64,000 bases of DNA, from contig CAMXCT020001471.1 in NCBI GenBank assembly GCA_947184155.2, positions 62,328 to 126,327 of the forward strand, read 5' to 3'. The notes under the pieces were generated by a model. The model ran no database searches. It was not told the DNA's origin and saw only the letters and a program-made list of their open reading frames with translations. Both the position numbers and the translations under genes were made by a program. Numbering within the stretch: position 1 is the stretch's first letter; the number at the start of each line of letters is the position of its first letter. The DNA comes from Cladocopium goreaui. Its lineage: Eukaryota > Sar > Dinophyceae > Suessiales > Symbiodiniaceae. Of this stretch, positions 31,506 through 42,800 are shown one piece after another.

Positions 31506-31703
31506 AGCTTCGCGCCTCTTCCAAGTTGATCGGCCGCAGCAATGTCTCGTCAGCAGCCAAAAGTCTTCGCTATTGAGCTTGAAAGGGCAGCTACGGCAGC
31601 CGCATAATGTGAGAAAGAAATCTGGCATGTAAATTGGATGACATGTCTGAATTGAAATCACAAGTATGTCAAACCGGTAAAAATAGGGTATGCCATTCAG
31701 CAG
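31506..31703 (-). repeat. 5' LTR of the copia-type element
   Basis: About 198 bases, starting TGCTGAATGGCATACCC on the minus strand at 31703. It matches the 3' LTR at 28477-28676 with scattered substitutions. Confidence 0.8.
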
Positions 31704-31840
31704 GGCTTATCCGTAGTTCACTGTCTCCTTGCTATGTGTTTGGCCCCCGCAGGCAATTGCGCACGAGACCCGGTTCTGGAAACGGGCCCCTTAAAGAGGC
31801 ATATTTTAACCTTCTACAGCGTGTACCCTCATAGTGTATT
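31704..31840 (+). repeat. Remainder of the third 0.84-kb repeat copy
   Basis: It resumes exactly at GGGCTTATCCGTAG after the LTR element and ends at GTGTACCCTCATAGTGT, matching 26724-26862. Confidence 0.85.
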
Positions 31841-32240
31841 TATATATATATATATATTTGTGAGGTACCTTCCACAACCCACGGTTTCCCTACTTTCACT
31901 GATATGTACGATGTTTCCTTTGAGCCAGAACAAACTGTTGAATTTTGAGTCGCAATACGTGGGTGCTACACGTGACACACATGCAAAAAGACAAATGCTC
32001 TAGGTTACGGTATGTATATGTATAGGTATCTCTCTCCATCGCCTTCTCATACGTATTTGTATATGTATAGGTATAGGTGTATGTATATGTATATGCATAT
32101 GTATATGTATATAAGGTATTGGTAGGGTACAGTATGGTATAGATGTGTGCATGTGTGCATGTGTGCATGTGTGTCTGCCTACCTGTGGGTCTGTCTGGGT
32201 GCGCATGCATGTCCATGTGTCAATATATACATGGGGTCCC
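31841..32240. repeat. TA and GTATAT/GTGTGCAT simple repeats
   Basis: A TA run at 31842-31857, a GTATATGTATATG run at 32050-32115 and a GTGTGCATGTGTGCATG run at 32140-32175. No gene is present. Confidence 0.85.
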
Positions 32241-33000
32241 GCACTTTGCTCTTTAATCCTCACCTGCTTGGTTGGCTCTCACATGATTGCAAACCCTTGC
32301 GAGATTGCAAGCAGCCATGGATTGGTGATTGGAGATTCAAGACCGAAAGCAGTCAGATTTTCTTCCGTGAATGTTCCGTTTTGAATCCTGACCTGCTTGC
32401 AAGCGCTTGCAGGTACTCATGCTGAAAGTGGAGGCATGCGTCTAGGTTCGGAGATGCGCAGACTTGGAAAGATCCATGTAAGTCTGTTGTTTCCGTTTTG
32501 GTTTTTGTGATCTGCTAAAGTGTTTCTTCTAAGCTACTATTGTTTGCACACTAGGCCTGCACTTTTTGGCTTTGTTCTCAAGGTTTTTGTAATTTCATGT
32601 AATTTCATGATCCATGCGGTTTGCATATTGCTTTGGTTTTCTCAAGGCTTTACCCTGTCACGAAGCATCGTCTTCTTGCAAGGGCGCATTTAAGGTCCAA
32701 TTTTCCTTAGACTGGTAGCAACTCTGTCAAAACTTGAGCATTCAAAGGAAGACTTGGAAATCTGCAATATTCCTTTACATAAAAACATAAACAGTATTAT
32801 TCTTGCCAAAATGAACCAGCTCTTTAGACATGCTCAGCTTCTTTCACTAGGGTCGAACATTCCTTGGAACCCATGCAGTGTCTGCTTGGTGTATATACGA
32901 CTACTCTACATTACTTTACATTGCTTTACATTACTCTAAATTATCAAAGGAAGTTGGGAAGCAATGCTTCCGTGTTACGGACAAATAGAACTCTGAGACT
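32240..33000. other. No gene seen
   Basis: A mixed segment without a convincing frame. TTTACATT/TTACTCTA words at 32908-32940 lead into the 60-bp array. Confidence 0.4.
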
Positions 33001-33002
33001 TG

Positions 33003-34190
33003 AAATGATGAAGGGTGGTGCGCGACTGAGACTTGACCTTGATGAAGGGTGGTGTGAGACTTTACACTACATAACAATACATCACAAAAGGATTGACCTT
33101 GATGAAGGGTGGTGTGAGACTTTACATTACATAACAATACATCACAAAAGAATTGACCTTGATGAAAGGGTGGTGTGAGACTTTTCACTACATAGCAATA
33201 CATTACAAAAGGATTGACCTTGATGAAGGGTGGTGTGAGACTTTACATTACATAACAATACATCACAAAAGGATTGACCTTGATGAAGGGTGGTGTGAGA
33301 CTTTACATTACATAACGATACATCACAAAAGGATTGACCTTGATGACGGGTGGTGTGAGACTTTACACTACATAACAATACATCACAAAAGGGTTGACCT
33401 TGATGAAGGGTGGTGTGAGACTTTACATTACATAACAATACATCACAAAAGAATTGACCTTGATGAAAGGGTGGTGTGAGACTTTTCACTACATAGCAAT
33501 ACATTACAAAAGGATTGACCTTGATGAAGGGTGGTGTGAGACTTTACATTACATAACAATACATCACAAAAGGATTGACCTTGATGAAGGGTGGTGTGAG
33601 ACTTTACATTACATAACAATACATCACAAAAGGATTGACCTTGATGACGGGTGGTGTGAGACTCTACATTACATAACAATAAATCACAAAAGGATTGACC
33701 TTGATGAAGGGTGGTGTGAGACTTTACATTACATAACAATACATCACAAAAGAATTGACCTTGATGAAGGGTGGTGTGAGACTTTACACTACATAACAAT
33801 ACATCACAAAAGGATTGACCTTGATGAAGGGTGGTGTGAGACTTTACATTACATAACAATACATCACAAAAGAATTGACCTTGATGAAGGGTGGTGTGAG
33901 ACTTTACATTACATAACAATACATCACGAAAGAATTGACCTTGATGAAGGGTGGTGTAAGACTTTACGCTACATAACAATACATCACAAAAGGATTGACC
34001 TTGATGAAGGGTGGTGTGAGACTTTACATTACATAACAATACATCACAAAAGAATTGACCTTGATGAAAGGGTGGTGTGAGACTTTACATTACATAACAA
34101 TACATCACAAAAGGATTGACCTTGATGAAGGGTGGTGTGAGACTTTAAATTACATAACAATACATCACAAAAGGATTGACAATGAAGTGG
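33003..34190 (+). repeat. 60-bp minisatellite, about 19 copies
   Basis: The unit contains GGATTGACCTTGATGAAGGG, TGGTGTGAGACTTTACATTA and CATAACAATACATCACAAAA. At 60 bases it encodes 20-residue repeats (RIDLDEGWCETLHYITIHHK) on the plus strand and stays open on the minus strand too. Copies with one extra G (GAAAGGGTGG) sit at about 33165, 33466 and 34067, and 33149-33210 recurs almost exactly at 33450-33511, giving a ~301-bp higher-order period. The extra base breaks the frame, so a protein is unlikely. Confidence 0.95.
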
Positions 34191-35545
34191 TGGGGAAAGG
34201 AAGTGGTGAGGAAGGGAAGTGGTTGCGCTGTGAGCTGCATGAATGTTGCATGGGCTTTGTGTTGGGGAGGAAGCCGGAGCACGAAACCTTGTGTTTTTCC
34301 GTGTAACGTGGCTGCAGCCGGCGATGAAAGGTACCTCGTCTGTGCGGCGGTTGCGGCTGCGGTCGTTTCTGTCGCGAATTGTTCCTCCTATGTGTTTTGN
34401 NNNNNNNNNNNNNNNNNNNNNNNNNNNNNNNNNNNNNNNNNNNNNNNNNNNNNNNNNNNNNNNNNNNNNNNNNNNNNNNNNNNNNNNNNNNNNNNNNNNG
34501 CCACGTCCGTAGATAGGTGCAGGTTTGCTACGGGATGCTGCGAAACGCAGTGTAATGGCTGCATGAATGTTGCATAGGCTATGTTGTGGGGAGGAAGCCG
34601 GAGCACGAAACCTTGTGTTTTTCCGTGTAAAGTGGCTGCAGCCGGCGATGAAAGGTACCTCGTCTGTGCGGCGGTGCGGCTGCGGTCTTTTCTGTCGCGA
34701 ATTGTTCCTCCTATGTGTTTTGCAACGAGTGGTTGTTCCTGTGTGCGTAGTTCTATGCGTTTCTTGAAGCTGTGGTGGCAGATCGCATTGGAATGGCTGC
34801 ATGATTGTTGTCATTTGGTGTTGCCACGTCCGTAGATAGGTGCAGGTTTGCTACGGGATGCTGCGAAACGCAATGTAATGGCTGCATGAATGTTGCATGG
34901 GCTATGTTGTGGGGAGGAAGCCGGAGCACGAAACCTTGCGTTTTTCCGTGTAAAGTGGCTGCAGCCGGCGATGAAAGGTACCTCGTCTGTGCGGCGGGTG
35001 CGGCTGCGGTCTTTTCTGTCGCGAATTGTTCCCCCTATGTGTTTTGCAATGCAACTAGTGTTTTTTTCCTGTGTGTGCGTAGTTCTATGCGTTTCCTTTC
35101 TTGAAGCTTGGTGGCAGATCGCTTGGAATGGCTGCATGATTGTTGTCATTTGGTGTTGCCACGTTCGTAGATAGGTGCAGGTTTGCTGCGGGATGCTGCG
35201 AACCGCAGTGTAATGGCCGCATGAATGTTGCATGGGCTATGTTGTGGGGAGGAAGCCGGAGCACGAAACCTTGTGTTTTTCCGTGTAAAGTGGCTGCAGC
35301 CGACGATGAAAGGTACCTCGTCTGTGCGGCGGTTGCGGCTGCGGTCGTTTCTGTCGCGAATTGTTCCTCCTATGTGTTTTGCAACAAGTGGTTGTTCCTG
35401 TGTGCGTAGTTCTATGCGTTTCTTGAAGCTGTGGTGGCAGATCGCATTGGAATGGCTGCATGATTGTTGTCATTTGGTGTTGCCGCGTCCGTAGATAGGT
35501 GCAGGTTTGCTACGGGATGCTGCGAAACGCATTGTAGTGGCTGCG
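34190..35545 (+). repeat. ~330-bp tandem repeat, about 4 copies (one with a gap)
   Basis: Units share GCATGAATGTTGCATGGGCT, GAGGAAGCCGGAGCACGAAA, GCAGCCGGCGATGAAAGGTA, GTCGCGAATTGTTCC and GTAGATAGGTGCAGGTTTGC. Starts lie near 34238, 34562, 34886 and 35221. The first copy contains the assembly gap. Confidence 0.9.
34400..34499. other. Assembly gap (100 N)
   Basis: Exactly 100 N, a conventional unknown-size gap inside a tandem array; the copy number here is therefore not reliable. Confidence 1.
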
Positions 35546-36350
35546 TCAAGGTTGCTCGGTGCTGCGGCTGCACGCGTAATACTATTGTCTTTTGCAGCTG
35601 AAGATCGTAAATCGCATTGGAATGGCTTGGTGCAGCGGCTGGATGGGTAATACTATTGTCTTTTGCAGCTGAAGATCGTAAATCGTATTGGAATGTTTGC
35701 ATCAAGGCTGCGAAAGTGAATTGTCAGCAGATTTTCTCCATTTTGGCGCTAATAATTTTCCTTTTAAAATTCCTTTTAAAAAGTGGTTCAAAATCGTCTT
35801 TTTGCCGCTTTGGCGTCGAGATCCGGTTTTGGAGCTGCAATTTCCGACGCCATTGCACGTAGTTCTATTGTGTTTTGCAACTCAGTCTCTGCAGATCGCA
35901 TTGTAGTGGCTGCGTCAAGGTTGCTTGGTGCAGCGGCTGCATGCGTAATACTATTCTCTTTTGCAGCTGAAGATCGTAAATCGTATTGGAACGGCTGCAT
36001 CAAGGCTGCGAAAGTGATTTGTCAGCAGATTTTCTCAATTTTGGCGCTAATAATTTTCCTTTTAAAATTCCTTTTAAAAGTGCTTCAAAATCGTCTTTTT
36101 GTCGCTTTGGCGTCGAGATCCGGTTTTGGAGCTTCAATTTCCGACGCCATTGCACGTAGTTCTATTGTGTTTTGCAACTCAGTCTCTGCAGATCGCATTG
36201 GAATGGCTGCGTCAAAGTTGCTTGATGCCGCGGCTGCATACGTAATAGTCTTGTCTTTTGCAGCTGAAGATCGTAAATGGTATGGAGTGGCTGCATCCAG
36301 GCTGCGAAATGGCTTTGTCAGCAGATTTTCTCCATTTTGGCGCTAGTGAT
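35545..36350 (+). repeat. ~305-bp tandem repeat, about 2.6 copies
   Basis: Units share TTTGCAGCTGAAGATCGTAA, GGCGCTAATAATTTTCCTTT, CGTCTTTTTG-CGCTTTGGCG, TCGAGATCCGGTTTTGGAGC and CAACTCAGTCTCTGCAGATC. The words GTAGTTCTATG(T/C)G and GATCGCATTGGAATGGCTGC link it to the adjacent 330-bp family. Confidence 0.9.
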
Positions 36351-36379
36351 TTTCCTTAGTAGAAGTACTGGGAAGTAAT

Positions 36380-36770
36380 TCATGAAAGCTTAGATGACAT
36401 ATGAGAAGAGATGAGATGAGAAGAGATGAGCTGGGATAAGGTGAGAAGAGCTCAGATGAGATGAAGTGTGGAGTGTGAAGAGTGCAGTGTGAAGTGTGGG
36501 GCGTGAAGAGTGCAGTGTGAAGTGTGGAGTGTGAAGTGTGGACTGTGAAGTGTGGAGTGTGAAGTGTGAAGTGTGGACTGTGAAGTGTGAAGTGTGGAGT
36601 GTGAAGTGTGAAGTGTGGAGTGTGCAGTGGGAAGCGTGCAGTGTGAAGTGTGAAGTGTGGAGTGTGAAGTGTGAAGTGTGGAGTGCGCAGTGCGCAGAGT
36701 GCAGTGTGAAGAGTGCAGTGTGTAGTGTGGAGTGTGAAGACTGTCAAGTGTGAAGTGTGACGTGGAGCTT
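36380..36770. repeat. GAGATGAGAA and GTGAAGTGTGGAGT simple repeats
   Basis: A purine-rich run (36395-36470) is followed by a 7/14-bp minisatellite of GTGAAGTGTGGAGT words to 36755. Confidence 0.9.
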
Positions 36771-37055
36771 CAAATGTGACATGTGAAACAAGACACCAGT
36801 TTCGCAGAGTGCACGCACGCACGGGCTTCGCTGGCGCACGGCGCATGCAAGTTCTATAGATGAGAAAGGTCTTATATATATCTTTAAGGCAACTTCCGCC
36901 CCGCCTCGTGCGGATACTACTGGTATGTTAATTAAAGGACCAGATAACCCCACATGGCAACTTCTGCCAATAATGAGCACCAAATGTTGTAGCGGGGACG
37001 GGGAAGAAAGGAAAGACAAAGGAGGTGGTGGAGGATCGAGAAGTAAAACAAAGGG
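36771..37055. other. Unique spacer
   Basis: No convincing gene. The phrase 'AACTTCCGCC(C/A)...TGCGG(A)TACTACTGGTAT' (36890-36925) recurs near 61540-61575, a short dispersed repeat. Confidence 0.4.
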
Positions 37056-38758
37056 GTGTGTGTGTGTGACAAAGTTGTATGGGAAAGATGGTGTGTGTGA
37101 CAAAGTTGTGTGTGAAAGAGAGCGTGTGACAAAGTTGTGTGTGAAAGATGGTGTGTGACAAAGTGGTGTGTGAAAGATGGTGTGGCGAAAGATGGTGGGT
37201 GACAAAGTGGTGTGTGAAAGATGGTGTGGTGAAAGATGGTGTGTGACAAAGTTGTGTGTGAAAGGTGGTGTGGTGAAAGATGGTGTGTGACAAAGTGGTG
37301 TGTGAAGGATGGTGTGGTGAAAGAAGGGGGTGTGTCAAAGATGGTGTGTGACAAAGTTGGGCGTGAAAGATGGTGTGTCAAAGATGGCGTGGCGAAAGAT
37401 GGTGGGTGACAAAGTGGTGTGTGAAAGATGGTGTGGTGAAAGCTGGTGTGTGACAAAGTTGTGTGTGAAAGATGGTGTGGTGAAAGATGGTGGGTGACAA
37501 AGTGGTGTGTGAAGGTTGGTGTGGTGAAAGATGGTGTGTGACAAAGTTGGGCGTGAAAGATGGTGGGTGACAAAGTGGTGTGTGAAAGATGGTGTGGTGA
37601 AAGCTGGTGTGTGACAAAGATGTGTGTGAAAGATGGTGTGGTGAAAGATGGTGGGTGACAAAGTGGTGTGTGAAGGTTGGTGTGGTGAAAGATGGTGTGT
37701 GACAAAGTTGGGCGTGAAAGATGGTGTGTGAAAGAGGGGGTGTGTCAAAGATGGTGTGTGAAAGATGGTGGGTGACAAAGTGGTGTGTGAAAGATGGTGT
37801 GTGAAAGATGGTGGGTGACAAAGTGGTGTGTGAAAGATGGTGTGGTGAAAGCTGGTGTGTGACAAAGTTGTGTGTGAAAGATGGTGTGGTGAAAGATGGT
37901 GGGTGACAAAGTGGTGTGTGAAGGTTGGTGTGGTGAAAGATGGTGTGTGACAAAGTTGGGCGTGAAAGATGGTGTGTGAAAGAGGGGGTGTGTCAAAGAT
38001 GGTGTGTGAAAGATGGTGTGTGACAAAGTGGTGTGTCAAAGATGGTGTGTGAAAGATGGTGGGTGACAAAGTGGTGTGTGAAAGATGGTGTGGTGAAAGC
38101 TGGTGTGTGACAAAGTTGTGTGTGAAAGATGGTGTGGTGAAAGATGGTGTGTGACAAAGTGGTGTGTGAAGGTTGGTGTGGTGAAAGATGGTGTGTGACA
38201 AAGTTGGGCGTGAAAGATGGTGTGTGAAAGAGGGGGTGTGTCAAAGATGGTGTGTGAAAGATGGTGGGTGACAAAGTGGTGTGTCAAAGATGGTGTGTGA
38301 AAGATGGTGGGTGACAAAGTGGTGTGTGAAAGATGGTGTGGTGAAAGCTGGTGTGTGACAAAGTTGTGTGTGAAAGATGGTGTGGTGAAAGATGGTGGGT
38401 GACAAAGTGGTGTGTGAAGGTTGGTGTGGTGAAAGATGGTGTGTGACAAAGTTGGGCGTGAAAGATGGTGTGTGAAAGAGGGGGTGTGTCAAAGATGGTG
38501 TGTGAAAGATGGTGGGTGACAAAGTGGTGTGTCAAAGATGGTGTGTGAAAGATGGTGGGTGACAAAGTGGTGTGTGAAAGATGGTGTGGTGAAAGCTGGT
38601 GTGTAACAAAGTTGTGTGTGAAAGATGGTGTGGTGAAAGAAGGGGGTGTGTCAAAGATGGTGTGCGAAAGATGTTGTGAAAGATGGTGTGTCAAAGATGG
38701 CGTGGCGAAAGATGGTGGGTGACAAAGTGGTGTGTGAAAGATGGTGGGTGACATCAGC
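37056..38758 (+). repeat. GTGTGTGAAAGATGGTG minisatellite with 248-bp higher-order period
   Basis: Short words (GTGACAAAGTGGTG, GTGAAAGATGGTG, GTGGTGAAAGCTGG) alternate. The pattern repeats at 248 bases: similar blocks start at 37745, 37993 and 38241. On the minus strand it stays open for up to 288 codons (HTIFHTPLCHPPS-like), an effect of composition and not a gene. Confidence 0.9.
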
Positions 38759-38950
38759 GCCACGCCTGCCACGCAAAACGAACGTCGATGTCACCAAGTG
38801 CCGCGCCTGCCACGCAAAGTGGAGGTCGATGTCACCAACGCCTGCCACGCAAAGAGCGGCGGCGTCCACGGCATCAACTGGGAACCAAGCGCGCCACCAG
38901 AGCCAGCCCAGTGCCATCAGTGCCACACCTGCCACGCAAAGTGCAGCTGG
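38759..38950 (+). repeat. CCTGCCACGCAAA word cluster
   Basis: Five copies of CCTGCCACGCAAA, spaced about 30-50 bases, with GTCGATGTCACCAA(G/C) between some. The reverse complement TTTGCGTGGCAGG appears in the terminal repeat at 63.5 kb. Confidence 0.8.
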
Positions 38951-38954
38951 ATGT

Positions 38955-39395
38955 CGTGTGAAGACAAGTTGTGTGTGGACAAGTTGTGTGTGAGAAAGTT
39001 CTGTGTGGACAAGTTGTGTGTGGACAAGTTGTGTGTGGACAAGTTGCGTGAGGACAAGTTGTGTGTGGACAAGTTGTGTGTGGACAAGTTGTGTGTGGAC
39101 AAGTTGTGTGTGAGCAAGTTGTGTGTGAACAAGTTGTGTGTGAGGACAAGTTGTGTGTGAGCGAGTTGTGTGTGGACAAGTTGTGTGTGGACAAGTTGTG
39201 TGTGAGCGAAGTTTTGTGTGAACAAGTTGTGTGAGGACACGTTGTGTGAGGACAAGTTGTGTGAGGACAAGCTGTGTGCGAGCAAGAGCAAGTTTTGTGT
39301 GGACAAGTTGTGTGAGGACAAGTTGTGTGTGGACAAGTTGTGTGTGAGCAAGTTGTGCGTGAGCAAGTTGTGTGAGGACAAGCGGCGGGAGGAGG
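38955..39395 (+). repeat. 15-bp minisatellite GACAAGTTGTGTGTG
   Basis: About 28 tandem copies with substitutions (GAGGACAAGTTGTGT, GAGCAAGTTGTGTGT). It ends in a GGAGGAGGCGG run to 39425. Confidence 0.9.
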
Positions 39396-39425
39396 CGGCG
39401 GGAGGAGGCGGGAGGAGGAGGCGGG

Positions 39426-40200
39426 ATACAGAACCAAAAACAAGAACCCCACACAAAGATGTGGGGAACTATAAGGAGGATGGTTGATATGAAAATAAGA
39501 GGACACGCTGTTAGTATGATTGAACACAAGACAGTGAAAGCAACAAACCGATGCTAGAACAATATTGTGCATCATGATATTGCAAGAATATGTTCCCAAT
39601 TCTCAACCATAAAAGACCATGGGATGTATCAGACCAGTGGTGAATTCTAATGTTTTGTTGGGAGTCCCATCTCATGCGTATAACAAATCCAACATCCCCA
39701 CCCTCCCCGACTAGTCAAACCTATGGATAATTTTATTAGAGTGTATTTAGTATTATAATATAGGGTTCGATTGTTTTCAACAAAAAACGTGGTTAACTTC
39801 AAAACCGATCAACATCTTTTTTGAAATTTTAATATATTGCCAAACAAATTGGATTTCGAAGCCTGCCCTTTCAAACTAAGCCCTAAACCTCAAAAATTAC
39901 CTTACATGTTAATAAGCCATCCATTTTGAGGAAAGGCGATGAAGTGGGCATGGTGGAAATGGATGGTGATCGGATGGCGAAGAGTGGACAATTCAGAAAG
40001 ATACAGATCAAGAAATAGATACAGAGAAAAGGCAAAAGAAGCAAACAAAAATAAAGACATAGGTGCAAAAGGAAAGGAAGACAGATAGATAGGTAGGTAG
40101 ATAGATCGACAGACAGACAGACAGACAGACAGATGGATAGATATATGTGAATCAGGTTTGGAAGGCTTGGGTTTTCACAAATCATTTATCAAGTCCTCAT
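39426..40200. other. AT-rich spacer with GATA/GACA simple repeat
   Basis: No gene is seen. A hairpin CCCCACA-CAAAGA-TGTGGGG lies at 39448-39467. A GATAGATAGGTAGG and GACAGACAGACA run covers 40080-40145. Confidence 0.5.
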
Positions 40201-40209
40201 CCTTTTGAT

Positions 40210-40222
40210 ATTTTGGCTCAAG
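40210..40222 (+). other. Possible spliced-leader relic
   Basis: ATTTTGGCTCAAG matches the last 13 bases of the conserved dinoflagellate spliced leader. It lies about 90-180 bases upstream of the tyrosine-recombinase-like pseudogene on the same strand, where relics of re-integrated mRNAs are expected. Confidence 0.5.
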
Positions 40223-40299
40223 TGCCTTGACCCCAAATAGCAAGGTTTTTCTGTTTCCATTGGCGTGGAGTGACCACGTATATGGCCTTTCCCAAGGGT

Positions 40300-41588
40300 T
40301 CCCATGCTACGGCTGTGGAGGTACTCCACCTTGCAGCCTGGATCGACATGGTGGATCTGCTCAGCCAATGAGCGCGAGCGGTCTGGGGACTGGTGGTTGA
40401 GACCTTGCTCTGTGGAGTCTCGCCTGGCATGGATGAGGGTTGGATCATTCCGGAGTTACCGGATTTGTATTCAGTCCCATGTCAGGCCGTCTTGTTCCAA
40501 GCAGCGGCAGTCGAAGCGCTGCCTGTGAGGTGGCTCAACCGTGGTCGGGCCATTCATGGAGGCTGTTGCTGGGAGCAGTGGAAGCCGAGGCATCCTTCCG
40601 ATGTGCAGGCTATGTGGGGTGCCCGCCTGGGATACCTGCGCGCCTGTGAAACCGAGTGCTGTGAGGCATGCAGGGGCGGAGGCACCGCCTGTGATCTTTG
40701 CACAGTACCAGAGCTCGAGACGGACCAGTGAGGCGGCAGTGAGGGCTGAGGGTCGAGGGAAGGCCACAATGCAGTATGAGGTCGCCCCCGAGTTGTGGTT
40801 CAGTTTGCAGTCAAGTTTGGCAGCCTGAGGTGGCGGTGAAGTTTACGGCATGGCGCAAGTTTGTGCATCAAGCAGTAGTCACTCAGTAGTCTTTGCGGCG
40901 GCTGCCATTGCCTTCCAACCAGGGCGCTACGCTGTGGAGTCTGGCGCCGCTGAGCCCGACGCTGAGAGCAATCTTGCCCGGGTTCAGGTAGCCCGTGTGA
41001 GGGAGTTCCGCGAGAAGAACCTCCTGTTGGCAGATGAGGACTTCGCCTATATGCCTTTGCTTCCTACGAGGAGGCGGTTTTGGCTGGGGGCGACTTCCTT
41101 GCTCAGGAATGGGCGCGCATCGGGTCTGATCAAGACCGTGGGTTGATGGCGGCGGGAGCTGTGGCGGTGGAGGAACCATCGTCCTCAGCTTTCAGGCCTG
41201 CACCTTCGAAGCCATATGTTGCACCGGGCACCGGTCAAGAAGCCAGTAGCGCGGCTTGCGCCGGGAAGCGAGGCCCCTGAGCAGATCATCCAGCGGGTCG
41301 ACATATGCTGACCAATGCGTTCAGGGCTATGGGAGTGATGCGGCCGGCTGCATCGCCTATGTCAAGGCAGCTGCTCAGCGATTGGTCTCAGACCATGAGG
41401 TGCCTAGCGCAGGAGAAAGTCACAAAGTCTGACAAAGCCACGATTGTGAATGCATTGAGGACGTGGAACGAGTTCGAAGAACACCTGGCTACGCGAGACA
41501 GGGACCTGCCGCCAGATGCGGTGGACGTTGACACTTTTTTCTCCATGGGGGCACCCAAGCTCCTTCCGGCTAAGCGCTCCTCTCGCCG
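40300..41588 (+). pseudogene. Tyrosine-recombinase-like pseudogene, 5' part
   Basis: Coding sense runs through several frames. Pieces are PELPDLYSVPCQAVLFQAAA (near 40460), SRRTSEAAVRAEGRGKAT and LWFSLQSSLAA (to 40828), NLLLADEDFAYMP (to about 41060), then after a shift ASYEEAVLAGGDFLAQEWAR, and finally 41305-41588 with LSDWSQTMRCLAQEKVTKSD and NALRTWNEFEEHLATRDRDL. The last piece looks like the N-terminal core-binding domain of a tyrosine recombinase. Stops and frameshifts mean it is broken. It ends at a GT donor (41589). Confidence 0.6.
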
Positions 41589-41619
41589 GTAATCGCACAG
41601 CGCGAAAATTGCAAAACCA

Positions 41620-41870
41620 AAAGTCAAAAAGTCAAAAAGTTTTCGACTTTTCGAATTTTTCGAATTTTTCGATTTTTTCGACTTTTCGCGCAGAAATCTC
41701 CTGGAATGTATTGGAATGTGAACTTTTCGACTTTTCGACTTTTCGAATTTTTCAATTTTTTCGATTTTTTCGACTTTTCGACTTTTCGAATTTTTCGATT
41801 TTTTCGACTTTTCGAGCAGAAATCTCCTGGAATGTGAACTTTTCGACTTTTCGACTTTTCGGGTGAAACT
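41620..41870 (+). repeat. GACTTTTCGA repeat, 5' end of the intron
   Basis: Tandem TTTTCGACTTTTCGAATTTTTCGAT words, interrupted three times by GCAGAAATCTCCTGGAATGT-like segments. The same combination recurs at 45540-45675. Confidence 0.9.
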
Positions 41871-42169
41871 TTTCTACCACGGTTGGAGTTTTCAGCGAAA
41901 AGTTGCGTTTGAACCACCCAAACAATACACCAAACTGGATACGCAAGGGTTCCTGTCTTATCATCTATCCTCAACCAGAAGGCAAGCGAGGTCCAGGTTT
42001 TGTGGGTCGCGAAAATGCCTAGCCAGAAACCCGCAAAAATAGTTGTTCACCGATTCGCGCAAATGCATTGATAGACACCAAACCATACCTGCTGTTTGAA
42101 GCCCAAGTCGGTCCTGGCACAGGAAGATGGCCGCATCGATTTGGGTTGAGATGGGTAGTTGTTAAATGG

Positions 42170-42800
42170 ATGTGCAAATAAAGTAATAATATCCCCGGTA
42201 AGGCTACACATATAATACTATACCATGTTATTTTATATAATTTGACATTAAGTTGCATTATGCTACATTATGAAATATTTTTCTATAACACACAACACAT
42301 CACAATACCATATCATTCTATATGACATCCCATGATGTTATGTTATATTGCATTTTTTTTATCGCATTATAACTAAAATAAATTATGTATAAACATATTT
42401 TACCCATGGTATTTTATTATATCGTATCAGATGATATTTTACCATATTATATTATACTATGCTATATTATATATTTTTGAATTATATAGGATCTTGTATT
42501 TTTTTTATATTATATTATGTAATAGATAAAAAATAGTATATTATAGTACAATTTATTTTTTCTTGTACTATATTATAGTATATTTTTTATTATATTATAT
42601 ATCATTTCATAATATATTAATATTTACTATATTAAATTATATTATATTGTAATATATTTTATTGTATTATATTGTATTAAAATAAATTATATTATACTAT
42701 TTTATATCATATTTTTAAATATGTGATATTAAATTCTATTATATTATATTTTTTAATGCTAGTCAATATATATATATATATATTGATTAATATTTACATT
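42170..42800. repeat. AT-rich block (TATTATAT-type)
   Basis: Strongly AT-biased low-complexity DNA of degenerate ATATTATATTATA words, ending in a TA run at 42767-42783. No gene. Confidence 0.85.

Larger units (their letters stand above)
28452..31703 (-). mobile_element. Ty1/copia-type LTR retroelement, internally deleted
   Basis: The element lies on the minus strand and interrupts a tandem repeat. GGGCTT flanks both sides (28446-28451 and 31704-31709) and occurs once, uninterrupted, in the empty sites near 26724 and 27569, so it is the target duplication. Order on the minus strand: 5' LTR, PBS, gag-like ORF, reverse-transcriptase fragment with YVDD, RNase H, C-terminal tail, polypurine tract, 3' LTR. 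At 3.25 kb it is shorter than full copia elements (about 5 kb). Protease and integrase are missing and frames are broken, so it is non-autonomous. The LTRs differ at several positions, which suggests it is not very recent. Confidence 0.85.

Noticed and set aside
33454-34080. 208-codon frame of 20-residue repeats
   Set aside because: A 60-bp repeat is open on both strands, and extra-base copies shift the frame.
37335-38201. 288-codon minus-strand frame rich in His/Thr/Pro
   Set aside because: It is the complement of a GTGAAAGATGGTG minisatellite with several similar shadow frames.
41630-41866. Phe-rich frame reading FDFSTFRLF
   Set aside because: It is a TTTTCGAC simple repeat inside the intron.
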